Below the pieces are notes generated by a model. That model had not been told where the DNA came from. It made no database searches and worked only from the letters and a program-made list of their open reading frames with translations. The translations under genes were made by a program, and so were the position numbers. A stretch of 64,000 bases of DNA, taken from Caldilineales bacterium. GTDB taxonomy: Bacteria; Chloroflexota; Anaerolineae; J102. The first letter of the stretch is position 1, and each line of letters opens with the position of its first letter. Location of the stretch: contig JAIBAP010000029.1 of the NCBI GenBank assembly GCA_019695115.1, forward strand, positions 1 to 64,000. Reading direction: 5' to 3'. Below are positions 56,113 through 64,000 of this stretch, piece after piece.

Positions 56113-56946
56113 TTAAGCAGCCATGAACAGAGAGATGTTCTGCCGAATATGCCAGCGTGGGTGTATCGGGCCTTCACTGGCGCCATGTGGATCGAGAAGA
56201 TACAAGTTGGGACCAACCTGCTGCGCCAAACCGTTCATCAAGGTAGCCGACACACTCTGAGTTGCTGACGAGCTCTCGAGAATCAGGCCCAATCGCTGGG
56301 TCATGGCCTGGTTTCGCATGCGCGCGGTATATTCCAACAAGCGTTCCTGATCGACTGTGGGCAAGAGGCGCTCGATTGTCTTTGCCACCTCGTCGATGCC
56401 GCCGCAGAGATCGAACCTTTCCAGACAGTCCAGGATCGTCTTCTCTCTGTCCGAGATCTTGAAGGCGGCGTCATGATAGCGAAAAGTCCCAATGCCGAAG
56501 AATCTGTCGCTCCGCACCTGGATTGGCAGGATTTCAGCCTGGCCGAGGTCAATCGGGCGTCGTTGGCGCGGGACGGCCACCATGACCGTCTGAGGCAGCT
56601 GGTCGGCCGCGCCGTAGAGGAAGGCTGCGCTTTGATAGGCGACATAGTAGTCGCTTCGCCCAGCGGAGATCATGAGGTCATCGATCACCTGGAAGGGATC
56701 GGCGACAAAAGCGCGGCGACCATAGAGAACATCGGAGGGAATGACAACGTAGCGACCCCGGCCCACGCGATGAATCGCTCCCTTGCGCGCCATGCTGGCC
56801 AGGAGCTTGGCCGCATGGGAGCGGCTGACCGTCACCAGGCCGGCAAGGCGACCGATGTCCAGGACGCCGACCCCGGCGCGCAGGGCAGCGAAGTAGATGG
56901 TCTGTTCGAGGTGGCTGAGTGTGATTTTTTGTGGCGTGGTAGTCAT
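56113..56946 (-). CDS. AbiEi-family antitoxin
   Basis: A 277-residue protein. N-terminal winged helix (VLDIGRLAGLVTVSRSHAAK, then GAIHRVGRGRYVV), then the AbiEi C-terminal domain (FFGIGTFRYHDAAFKISDRE, KTILDCLERF). AbiEi represses its own promoter and neutralises AbiEii. The upstream inverted repeat at 56952-56992 fits an operator. Confidence 0.9.
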   Translation of the reverse strand: MTTTPQKITLSHLEQTIYFAALRAGVGVLDIGRLAGLVTVSRSHAAKLLASMARKGAIHRVGRGRYVVIPSDVLYGRRAFVADPFQVIDDLMISAGRSDYYVAYQSAAFLYGAADQLPQTVMVAVPRQRRPIDLGQAEILPIQVRSDRFFGIGTFRYHDAAFKISDREKTILDCLERFDLCGGIDEVAKTIERLLPTVDQERLLEYTARMRNQAMTQRLGLILESSSATQSVSATLMNGLAQQVGPNLYLLDPHGASEGPIHPRWHIRQNISLFMAA

Positions 56947-56951
56947 GATCA

Positions 56952-56992
56952 GATATGCATAGAATAACGAATTCAGTTATATTGTGCATATC
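56952..56992. promoter_or_regulatory. Probable AbiEi operator
   Basis: gatatgca (56952-56959) and tgcatatc (56985-56992) form an inverted repeat immediately upstream of abiEi. A third copy of gtgcatatcaa lies at 57171-57181. AbiEi is known to bind inverted repeats before its operon. Confidence 0.5.
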
Positions 56993-57004
56993 AAAACCAT
57001 TATC

Positions 57005-57136
57005 CTATGGGCTGGGCAGTTTGTCAAGGAATCCACTTCGCACAACTTCCAGTTGCAAAACATCGTCATAGAACCGAATCATGGCCTCAGCATTGTGCGT
57101 GCGAACACCGAGCCATCCCAGCGAGCGAACGGTCAT
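57005..57136 (-). pseudogene. Truncated VOC/glyoxalase-family gene
   Basis: A 43-residue fragment with normal start and ribosome site (GAGGAGAAGCC before ATG 57136). It reads MTVRSLGWLGVRTHNAEAM and IRFYDDVLQLEVV, the classic N-terminal half of one VOC beta-alpha-beta module. It then ends within a few codons where the AbiE upstream region begins, so the remaining ~70 or more residues are lost. Confidence 0.75.
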
Positions 57137-57201
57137 ATTGGCTTCTCCTCTAAAACCCAAGTTAGTTCGTAGTGCATATCAACCCCGCTGCCATCCGTCT
57201 G

Positions 57202-57777
57202 CTACTTCGTGGCCCATAACAAGGCGATGCCGATTACCAGGGGCGCGGTGTGGTGCGCGAAGGGATAGTAGATGTCTCTCGGCCTGAAGATCGCAAAACC
57301 GGTCAGCCACGCCATGTTCCACGCCATCGTTGCCCAACCAATCCACGCCGCGACCAAGCCCGATTGAAGCAAGGCGACGCCGATGATTGCCTGCGCCAGA
57401 AATGCGGTGATGACATAGACGCCGATGAGGTTGATGACTTTGTCGAAGCCCAGTGTCAGGGCAAGCGCCTCGGCGGCCACGATCAAAACGCCGGCGAACA
57501 GGTAGCCCGTGGCGCCGATGCTCGCCAGCACGCGGCCGGCGCCGTCTGGCATCGCCTGGGCGAGCAGCTCGAATCCAATCGCCGTGACGACGACCGCAGC
57601 CATGACGAAACTGCGCTCCGTGACGAAGTAAGTGCGGCTTGGCGGTTCGCCGCCGTGCATGCCGCCTCGAAGCCAGAACATCGTGATGCCTGGAAAGAGA
57701 ACGGCCACACCCAGAATCAGCACAAGCCCAGCTGCGTGTTCGATGCTCCAATATTGTGGATCAATCATCGGTTTCAT
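57202..57777 (-). CDS. Small multispanning membrane protein
   Basis: A 191-residue protein with about five hydrophobic segments (GLVLILGVAVLFPGITMFW, SFVMAAVVVTAIGFELL and others). No family recognised. ATG 57777 (MKPMIDPQYW) is chosen; ATG 57768 has the better ribosome site spacing. It lies in a series of minus-strand membrane-protein genes from 61 kb down to 57 kb. Confidence 0.6.
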   Translation of the reverse strand: MKPMIDPQYWSIEHAAGLVLILGVAVLFPGITMFWLRGGMHGGEPPSRTYFVTERSFVMAAVVVTAIGFELLAQAMPDGAGRVLASIGATGYLFAGVLIVAAEALALTLGFDKVINLIGVYVITAFLAQAIIGVALLQSGLVAAWIGWATMAWNMAWLTGFAIFRPRDIYYPFAHHTAPLVIGIALLWATK

Positions 57778-57929
57778 CCTTTCCATCAAGTGACAGTCGG
57801 CTCTATGGCGTTCGCCTGCACGGGTCCTACTGCAGTGAACCCCAAGCGAGTATCGTTCCGCGTCAGGCGCTCGCGTAGCGCAGTGAAGCATAGCGGAACG
57901 GAGCGAAACGCGTCGCCTGCACGCGGGGG

Positions 57930-58562
57930 TTAGGTGCGGCCGGAACGGACAAAGCTCTTCCTTTCCAGCACTGCGAAAAGTGCGGCGTAAACCGACCCGA
58001 TGCTCAAGACGAGAGCGAACAACTCCGCAACTAGGTAGAGGGCGCTTCTGGGGATGTTCACCAAGCCGATGATCGATACGTTGAGGCCCAAAAACGCGAC
58101 CAGCACTGTGCAGGCGAGGAGGATAGCGCCGAAGCCTCGCCAGCCGCGTCGGTAGAACAGGCTCAGGATGACAGAGGTGGCAATCGTAAAGGCGGCGGTC
58201 ATGGCGAGTGCCTGCCTGAATAGTTCAGTGGGCGGCCCGTGTAATTGGAACAAGGCCGGAATGGTGGTAACTGGCTGGAAGAGAAGCACCGAGGTCAATC
58301 CCAGGAGAGCCAACATAGCGACCAGGAGAGCGTTGAAGCGAAGCCAACTGGCGAGCGAGGGTCTGGTGGTGACAACTGCGAAGCTCCAAGCGATGCACAG
58401 CCCGCACAGCGCGCCGGCGGTCATCAGCGGGACGACGGAGAACCAGATGTTGCTTATGAACAAGGCGTGGATGAGCGCGAAGCTAAGGGCCGCCAGCGCA
58501 CCGGCGATGACGCCAGACCGAAGAAAGCTTGTGACATTGACGGAGGGTAAAGGCTGTGTCAT
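57930..58562 (-). CDS. Integral membrane protein
   Basis: A 210-residue protein with six hydrophobic stretches and few polar residues. No catalytic motif. Its start overlaps the stop of the upstream gene as ATGA (58559-58562), so the two are translationally coupled. Function unknown. Confidence 0.65.
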   Translation of the reverse strand: MTQPLPSVNVTSFLRSGVIAGALAALSFALIHALFISNIWFSVVPLMTAGALCGLCIAWSFAVVTTRPSLASWLRFNALLVAMLALLGLTSVLLFQPVTTIPALFQLHGPPTELFRQALAMTAAFTIATSVILSLFYRRGWRGFGAILLACTVLVAFLGLNVSIIGLVNIPRSALYLVAELFALVLSIGSVYAALFAVLERKSFVRSGRT

Positions 58563-58855
58563 CCGTGTTGCTCCCGGTACCATGGTCTGAAAGACAAAGC
58601 ACCTAACCTGGCATTCCACAGCCAGTAGCCGGCCATGATCTTCAGCGCACTGACCACGACGAACACCAGACCCGCCACCATGAGGGCGTCGATGCCCAGC
58701 GACTCGAAAGGCCCGCCCAGGAGCCTGATGCCGCCCATGGTCGGAAGAGCCCGATGCCGGAAAGCATAGCCCAGCGTGGGAACCAGGCCGACGAGCCAGA
58801 CAAAACTATCGATAAAGATCAAGATAGACGCCATCGTTGTTGAGGAAGTGCGCAT
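58559..58855 (-). CDS. Small membrane protein
   Basis: A 98-residue protein with two to three spans (ILIFIDSFVWLVGLVPTLGY; VAGLVFVVVSALKIMAGYWL). GGAGGTAGAT precedes ATG 58855. Coupled to the next gene. Function unknown; the arrangement suggests subunits of one membrane complex. Confidence 0.65.
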   Translation of the reverse strand: MRTSSTTMASILIFIDSFVWLVGLVPTLGYAFRHRALPTMGGIRLLGGPFESLGIDALMVAGLVFVVVSALKIMAGYWLWNARLGALSFRPWYREQHG

Positions 58856-59002
58856 ATCTACCTCCAATTTATCTGCCCGCCTGCCGTAGCAGTGAAGAAG
58901 AGCTTCTCAGTCCGGGGAAGTTTCGGTGTTTTCCGTGATAGATGAATGTGCTCAGAATGGGAGTGGCGCCCGTAATCGTCGCTAGGTTCATTTCTGAAAT
59001 CC

Positions 59003-59665
59003 TCACTGCTGCGGGATGAGATCAAGCTGCTGTTGCCCTGTTTCAAACTTCTCGGCTTTGAGCAGCACGCGTCCCAGCCAGATGACCCAGACAGGATAAC
59101 CGAAGTATACCGTCAGGAAGACGATGGCGCTTATGACCGTGAGCAGAGGATTCGACATGTACGCACTCCAATCAGCCCCGCCCACGACGAACACAATCAC
59201 CGGCTCCAACACGAAGGCCGCGCCCACGGCCATGCCCAGCCAGGCCAAACGCGACGGCAGACTCCGCTGGCGCCGACCCACATCGTTGGCTGCCATCAAC
59301 CACACGCCCACCAGCCCAAAGGCAACCAACAGGGGACGGACTTCCTGCTCGAACGGCAAGACGTCCATCCGCAGAAGCACTTGCAAAACGATGACACCGG
59401 CCATGCCCGCCATGCCGATGACGGTGGCAATCAGGCTCAAGCGTGGAGCTGCGGCTCGGTGGGCGAGATACAACGTACGGGCGACGACGAGCAGCAGGGC
59501 CATCTGGATGATGGGGAAGAGGTCGCTGAGCGGCCCCCAAAGATGTTCGCCACCCGTATTGACCTCGATGGCAAAGAACAAGACCAGTGTGACTAGCGCC
59601 AGGATGGCGGCGACGCCGCTGAGCACGGCGGCCCAGCCGGCACTACGATAGTGTTGGGGTTTCAT
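59003..59665 (-). CDS. Membrane protein of unknown family
   Basis: A 220-residue protein with about six spans (AAVLSGVAAILALVTLVLFF, LIATVIGMAGMAGVIVLQ and others). AAAGGAGAC precedes ATG 59665, 16 bases after the cytochrome c gene stop, so both are likely in one operon. It may anchor or assist the cytochrome, but this is only from position. Confidence 0.65.
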   Translation of the reverse strand: MKPQHYRSAGWAAVLSGVAAILALVTLVLFFAIEVNTGGEHLWGPLSDLFPIIQMALLLVVARTLYLAHRAAAPRLSLIATVIGMAGMAGVIVLQVLLRMDVLPFEQEVRPLLVAFGLVGVWLMAANDVGRRQRSLPSRLAWLGMAVGAAFVLEPVIVFVVGGADWSAYMSNPLLTVISAIVFLTVYFGYPVWVIWLGRVLLKAEKFETGQQQLDLIPQQ

Positions 59666-59681
59666 GTTCTGTCTCCTTTCT

Positions 59682-60683
59682 TCATCGAGCCGGCCCTTCC
59701 ACCGCCGGCAGGCTATGCAGATAGTCATAGATCGCTTTCAGATCGTCGTCCGTGGTCGCGGCGCGCACCATCGGCCAGGGCATACGTGGCTCGCTGAAGC
59801 CGCTGGCCAGGGTGATGATGGGCGTCGCCGTCCCGTCGGGCCGTATGCCGGTGTTGAAGAAGGCCATGAACTCCGCCTCGCTCCATTGCGGCACGATTTG
59901 GGTCAGGTTGGGGCCAGGCGGCGGGCCGGGTTGCCCGTTATCTGCGCGTCCCTGCAACTGATCGCCATGACATCCGGTGCAACCGAGCACGCTCACCATG
60001 TACTTGCCATACTCCGGCGTACCCGCCTGGGGCATGGCCACGTTGGCGACGGGCGGCTGCGCACTAAGGAAACCAAACAAGGGCGTGACCAGCGCGCCGA
60101 GCAGGTTGAGCCGCGTCGGCGGCAGGGCTTCACCTGTACTGGGTTGCGAACGCAAGTAAGCGACCAACGCCTGGGCGTCTTCGTCGCTCAGATGCCGGTA
60201 AACCTCTGCCGGCATGATCAGCAGCGAGCGGCCGTTCTTGTGTACGCCCTCGCGGATCGCCCGCACCACCTCGCCGTCGCTCCAGTCATCGATGTTGCCG
60301 CCGGGCGTGAGGTTGGGTGCATAGATCGCACCGAACGTGGTCATATCGAACTTGACGGCGGCGTTCGAGCCGGAGAGCGGCGGGGCGCTGCCCGGCGAAT
60401 GGCAGCTGGCGCAAGCGTTAGCCAGTCTTCCGCCGCGGGCGATCTGCGCCGGCGTGGCGGCGACTCCGACATCCGCTACGGGGTTGTCGTGTTTCAGGTT
60501 GATCTTGTAGAACCCGAACAATCCGGCCACCAGCACCGCCGCCGCAAGCAGGGTCAGCAGCCCGGCGATGGCGGCGCCGGCCCACTTCAAGATGCGATTT
60601 CTCGACCGCCAGGTGCGCAGGGTCAGGAACGCAAACAGAGCGACGAGAGCAGCAACGATCAGGACACCGACAAAATCGAACAT
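59682..60683 (-). CDS. Membrane-anchored diheme cytochrome c
   Basis: A 333-residue protein with two hydrophobic segments in the first 60 residues, then an extracytoplasmic region with heme-binding CASCH (C91, C94, H95) and CTGCH (C235, C238, H239). Likely Met ligands lie in IMPAEVYRHLSDEDAQALVAYL and in RMPWPMVRAATTDDDL, typical of c-type domains. It probably transfers electrons at the membrane surface. AAGGAGGC sets the start at 60683. Confidence 0.88.
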   Translation of the reverse strand: MFDFVGVLIVAALVALFAFLTLRTWRSRNRILKWAGAAIAGLLTLLAAAVLVAGLFGFYKINLKHDNPVADVGVAATPAQIARGGRLANACASCHSPGSAPPLSGSNAAVKFDMTTFGAIYAPNLTPGGNIDDWSDGEVVRAIREGVHKNGRSLLIMPAEVYRHLSDEDAQALVAYLRSQPSTGEALPPTRLNLLGALVTPLFGFLSAQPPVANVAMPQAGTPEYGKYMVSVLGCTGCHGDQLQGRADNGQPGPPPGPNLTQIVPQWSEAEFMAFFNTGIRPDGTATPIITLASGFSEPRMPWPMVRAATTDDDLKAIYDYLHSLPAVEGPAR

Positions 60684-60749
60684 CGGAAGCCTCCTTGTCA
60701 ATCAGAGCCGCTTACGGGCGGAACTGGAAAGAACGTGCGATAATCCCGC

Positions 60750-61178
60750 TCAGGCCGAGCGCGGCGGGGGAATGACGCCGAGCTGCTGCATGAGGCCCAG
60801 GGTATCTGTTTCTATCCAGTGCTCGACGATCTTGCCATCCGCGATCCGGTTGATGTCGATGAAGCCCCATTTCACACGCCTTCCGGTCGGGGCGAGGCCC
60901 ATCAGCGGTCCCAGATGGGTGCCCTCGAGTTCCATCCGGCTGACGACTTTGTCGCCTTCGGCGATCATATCCAATACCGTGGCGCGCACGTCGGGGAAGG
61001 CTGCGATCTGCCCCTTGAGGAACTGGCGGCTGCTCTCCATCCCTGGCGGCGTTCCTGGGGGCAGGCCGTGGTCGATCACGCCAGGGCTACACAGGGCGAA
61101 GGCTCCCTCGACATCGTGGGCGTTCAGCAGCTCGCCAAAGCGGCGAAGCAAGGCTTTGTTCTGTTCGGTTGACATCAT
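60750..61178 (-). CDS. SnoaL-like/ester cyclase family protein
   Basis: A 142-residue alpha+beta barrel protein (MMSTEQNKALLRRFGELLN, DHGLPPG, GRRVKWGFIDINRIADGKIV, EHWIETD). This is the NTF2-like SnoaL-type fold; some members are polyketide cyclases, many are uncharacterised. AAGGAGAGAT precedes ATG 61178. It is downstream of the LuxR regulator and upstream of the cytochrome operon on the same strand. Confidence 0.85.
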   Translation of the reverse strand: MMSTEQNKALLRRFGELLNAHDVEGAFALCSPGVIDHGLPPGTPPGMESSRQFLKGQIAAFPDVRATVLDMIAEGDKVVSRMELEGTHLGPLMGLAPTGRRVKWGFIDINRIADGKIVEHWIETDTLGLMQQLGVIPPPRSA

Positions 61179-61260
61179 ATCTCTCCTTGATGAGTGTTCG
61201 TCGCAGACGATTGTTCTCGTCCTGCGGAAACCAGTATCGAGGAAAGGGCGCGGGAAGTCA

Positions 61261-61290
61261 TGCGTGCGCGCACGTATTCGCACACGTATT
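61261..61290. promoter_or_regulatory. Direct repeats, possible operator
   Basis: Read on the minus strand, ATACGTGTGCGA is followed by ATACGTGCGCGC, two near copies about 13 bases apart, within the 192-base gap between the LuxR and SnoaL genes. They could bind the adjacent regulator; no promoter hexamers are clear. Confidence 0.3.
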
Positions 61291-61370
61291 TCATGCGCCG
61301 GCGCTTGCCTACGTAAAACAAAAAGGGCGGCTGCGCCCCACACACACCCGCCCGTCGATGCACCCGGAGG

Positions 61371-63809
61371 TTATCGCGATGACGGGTTTTCCCGTCGGCC
61401 TTGTTCGATGGCCCAGCGCACGATCTGGGCGCGCTGCGTGAACCCCAGTTTGGAGAAGATGTTGCTGATGTGCTTCTCGACCGTACGTTTGCTCAACACC
61501 AACGTAGCGGCGATTTCATCGTTCGACTTGCCCTGCGCGATCAAGAACACAACTTCGCGCTCGCGCGCTGTCAAGCCACCAGGCTCCACTTGTGCTCCAA
61601 GCGGGGTCGTCTCCCGTACCAGAGGCAATGCCAATGCCAGATCGATGGCCTGATCGATCGTCAGCGTGCGTCCTTCTCTTGCTGCATCTTTGAATGCCTG
61701 ATCGGTCAGTTCCGTTTGCGCCGCTGCCAGTGCTTCTCGATAGGCCAATCGCTCCCCTGGATAAGCTTCCAAGATGCTCTCCGCCGCCCACGTGACTGCA
61801 ACCGTGAGAAGGCGAACCGCCTGGGTCGGCAATCCTTGAACTGCCGCCAGCGCTCCGAACCCGAGTAAGCACTCTGCCATGCCACGCTCGTTTCCCACGG
61901 CGCGTTGGGCCATCAGACTTTCGTTCAGCAGTGCGTGGGCGTGCTCGACCTGTCCCAGGTGCAGGTCGGAATGAGCCAGGCCGATTAACACGCTGGCGAC
62001 ATCTGGTGTTGGCTCGAGTTCGCGATAGATGGAGAGACTCTGCTCATAAAGTTGTCTCGCTTCGACATCGGCTTGCTCACCGCGCGCCAGATCGCCCAAT
62101 AGCTTGAGGACCTCGGCAGCCCGATGAGTATTACCACCCACCTCACGAATGATCGCCACACTTTCATCGAGAAACTGGCGACCCAGGTCGCGCTTTCCTG
62201 CCGCCGTGGCATTGATGGCATGAATGGCCAGCGATTCGGCCATTTCTGCAGGACTGTTCCAGCTACGCATGATCTCAATATAGCGCTGGCCGACATCGAA
62301 CGCGGCCGCGTAATCGCCTGTCGCCCGGAGGTTGTGTGCCAGGCCGACCATTGAAAAAGCCAGGCTGTACTTGCCCGCCTCGCCTGCCTGCTTTGCCAGG
62401 GCTATGCCGGCCTCTGCCTGTGCCTTGCCGGCAGCATGATCGCCCACTTGCCATGAGATATGGCAGACAATCGAATAGGCCTGCGCCCGGAGCGCGATGG
62501 GAACGTCATCACCAGCTGCGCTGAGCAACCGCTCAAACCAGGTTTGTCCATCACGCTGATAACTGCGGAAAAACCAAAACTCAAAAAGGGCGTTCACCAG
62601 TCGCAAGCCTGCTTCGATGCGGCCACTCTCCAACGACCACGTCAAAGCGGCGCGCAAGTTGCCCAGTTCGCCTTCAAGCCAGGTCATCCAAAGTCGCTGA
62701 TAGGCTCCGCTCAGTTTCGGCGCGATTTCTTCAAAACGGGCGACAAATACGTCGAGATGACGATCGCGCAGCTGCGCCTCTTCGCCTGAGGCGGTCAGTT
62801 TTTCAAGCGCATATTGGCGGATGGTCTCCAACATGCGATATCGGGCCTCGCTGCTCTGCAGCATCTCGGCCACGACCAACGATTTGTTGACCAACGACGT
62901 CAATAAACCAAGCACTGCGTCGCCTTGGATAGATCCCCAACCGCAGACTGCTTCGGCAGTGCTGAGGGTGAAACCGGCGGCGAACAACGCGAGTCGTTGC
63001 AACAAGATGCGTTCTGAGGAAGACAACAGCTCAAAACTCCAGTCGATGGCAGCGCGCAAGGTGCGATGCCGCTCATCGGCGCGGGTGGTCGAGACGAGCA
63101 GATCGAAGCGCCGATCGAGGCGCTCCTGAATCTGTTTCACGCTCAAGACATTCACACGGGCGCTGGCCAGTTCGATGGCTAAGGGAATGCCGTCGAGGTC
63201 GCGGCAGATCGAGGAGATGCTTTCAGCGTTGTCCGGCGTCAGGCTAAAGTTGGGCACGATGTTTCGCGCCCGTTCGACAAATAAGCGCACCGAATCGACC
63301 TGTCTGATCTCATCAACAGAGAGGCCCGCGGCGGGAAGCGCCAAAGGCGGCACCGGATAAAGCGCCTCGCCGTTGACGCCAAGCGGTTCACGACTTGTGG
63401 CCAGAATGGTCAGGAATGGACACCCGGCCAACGCCTCAACCAGTTGCGCACAGGCTGCCAACAGATGTTCACAGTTGTCGAGAACCAACAGCGTTTGCCC
63501 TTCGCAGAGCGAATCCAGCAGCGAGTCCATCAAGGGTGTTCCTGGCTTTTCGACTACGTTCAAAGCTTTGGCGACGACCTGAGCAACCAGCGTTGAGTCA
63601 GTGAGCCGGGCCAGATCCACCCAGATTACGCTCTGATTGGGTTGGTCGCAAAGTTCCGCCACACGCAGCGCCAGACGCGTCTTGCCGCAGCCGCCGGCGC
63701 CTATAAGCGTGACAAGGCGTGACGAAGACGCCAGGCGCTTGATTTCCAGCAGTTCCTGTTTGCGCCCAACAAAACTCGTCAGTTTCACCGGCAAATTAGT
63801 GAGTTTCAT
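61371..63809 (-). CDS. LuxR-family STAND transcriptional regulator
   Basis: An 812-residue regulator. N-terminal NB-ARC-like ATPase with P-loop IGAGGCGKTR (36-45), Walker B LLVLDNCEHLL and sensor ATSREPLGV. A TPR-like middle (about 400-680) is followed by a C-terminal LuxR helix-turn-helix (LTAREREVVFLIAQGKSNDE, then RTVEKHISNIFSKL). It probably senses an inducer through the repeat region and activates the downstream genes. A paralogue ends 41 bases upstream and shares an almost identical HTH at the DNA level. Confidence 0.9.
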   Translation of the reverse strand: MKLTNLPVKLTSFVGRKQELLEIKRLASSSRLVTLIGAGGCGKTRLALRVAELCDQPNQSVIWVDLARLTDSTLVAQVVAKALNVVEKPGTPLMDSLLDSLCEGQTLLVLDNCEHLLAACAQLVEALAGCPFLTILATSREPLGVNGEALYPVPPLALPAAGLSVDEIRQVDSVRLFVERARNIVPNFSLTPDNAESISSICRDLDGIPLAIELASARVNVLSVKQIQERLDRRFDLLVSTTRADERHRTLRAAIDWSFELLSSSERILLQRLALFAAGFTLSTAEAVCGWGSIQGDAVLGLLTSLVNKSLVVAEMLQSSEARYRMLETIRQYALEKLTASGEEAQLRDRHLDVFVARFEEIAPKLSGAYQRLWMTWLEGELGNLRAALTWSLESGRIEAGLRLVNALFEFWFFRSYQRDGQTWFERLLSAAGDDVPIALRAQAYSIVCHISWQVGDHAAGKAQAEAGIALAKQAGEAGKYSLAFSMVGLAHNLRATGDYAAAFDVGQRYIEIMRSWNSPAEMAESLAIHAINATAAGKRDLGRQFLDESVAIIREVGGNTHRAAEVLKLLGDLARGEQADVEARQLYEQSLSIYRELEPTPDVASVLIGLAHSDLHLGQVEHAHALLNESLMAQRAVGNERGMAECLLGFGALAAVQGLPTQAVRLLTVAVTWAAESILEAYPGERLAYREALAAAQTELTDQAFKDAAREGRTLTIDQAIDLALALPLVRETTPLGAQVEPGGLTAREREVVFLIAQGKSNDEIAATLVLSKRTVEKHISNIFSKLGFTQRAQIVRWAIEQGRRENPSSR

Positions 63810-63850
63810 TGCAATCTGTTCGCATGATCGGCGGCTGATGATGGCGGTGC

Positions 63851-64000
63851 TTAGTTCGATCCCTGTACCAGCCCTTGCTCAATCACCCAGCGCACGATCT
63901 GGGCGCGCTGCGTGAACCCCAGTTTGGAGAAGATGTTGCTGATGTGCTTCTCGACCGTGCGTTTGCTCAACACCAACGTATCGGCGATTTCATCGTTCGA
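63851..64000 (-). CDS. Second LuxR-family regulator, partial (3' end)
   Basis: Only the last 49 codons lie in the window: SNDEIADTLVLSKRTVEKHI then SNIFSKLGFTQRAQIVRW, ending LVQGSN and a stop at 63851. This is nearly identical to the C-terminus of the neighbouring regulator at both protein and DNA level, so the two genes are tandem duplicates. The rest lies beyond the right edge. Confidence 0.9.
   Translation of the reverse strand, partial: SNDEIADTLVLSKRTVEKHISNIFSKLGFTQRAQIVRWVIEQGLVQGSN

Noticed and set aside
57858-57925. Possible tRNA or attachment site near the gcctgcacg repeats
   Set aside because: The two gttcgcctgcacg/gtcgcctgcacg stretches do not fold into a cloverleaf and no integrase is nearby.

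Overview
The window is a GC-rich bacterial chromosome segment. It most resembles a member of the Chloroflexota (Anaerolineae/Caldilineae type). This is an inference from the overall style: high GC, many short-period intergenic repeats, many signalling NTPase/TPR proteins, a two-protein GlgC pair, a PspC protein and TgpA-like transglutaminase, and promoters with no or short leaders. No 16S gene is present, so the assignment is tentative. Core genes include gltA, leuS, ilvE, eno, glgC, dnaE, rnpB and eight tRNA genes.

Layout. 1-8.1 kb: a 42-bp tandem array, a transglutaminase membrane protein, a double-PspC protein, citrate synthase, a membrane-anchored HExxH protein and a radical SAM/SPASM protein with an AbrB-like N-terminus. 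8.2-9.6 kb: a short plus-strand transcript with a 17-codon ORF, facing a minus-strand rnpB and six-tRNA cluster. 9.7-15.6 kb: a four-gene minus-strand operon (CHAT protease, fasciclin lipoprotein, P-loop NTPase, winged-helix/TPR/membrane protein) with a consensus promoter. 16.1-18.6 kb: pentapeptide-repeat protein, SRAP/YedK, Trm112-like protein and inositol-monophosphatase-like enzyme. 18.6-22.6 kb: an XRE-membrane regulator, a small secreted peptide, and an NB-ARC plus TPR pair. 22.9-28.3 kb: leuS, hicBA, a cupin, and ilvE behind an unusual T-box leader interrupted by a repeat array and a complete tRNA-Ala gene. 28.3-34.6 kb: an AAA ATPase/nuclease-like protein, two AT-richer secreted proteins and a GH2 glycosidase carrying an in-frame palindromic insertion. 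34.6-40.7 kb: enolase, class V aminotransferase, TerC protein, type IV prepilin peptidase and GT39-like enzyme. 40.7-43.1 kb: a restriction-modification pair whose methyltransferase gene lies between inverted copies of a ~95-bp dispersed element. 43.3-51.2 kb: regulators, small zinc-motif proteins, the glgC pair, a lamin-tail protein, a deaminase, a decayed MazF-type module and a hypothetical ORF broken by a MITE-like repeat. 51.2-57 kb: leaderless dnaE, then an AbiE module next to a truncated VOC gene. 57-64 kb: small membrane proteins, a diheme cytochrome c, a SnoaL-like protein and two tandem LuxR-family STAND regulators, the second cut by the window end.

Defence and conflict genes recur: the CHAT/split-STAND operon, NB-ARC/TPR, restriction-modification, HicBA, AbiE and the MazF remnant. 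They sit among dispersed palindromes, which suggests repeated local rearrangement. The two observations that most deserve follow-up are the ilvE T-box leader with an embedded tRNA gene, and the CHAT-fasciclin-NTPase-TPR operon in which two different proteins carry the same short glycine-rich motif.
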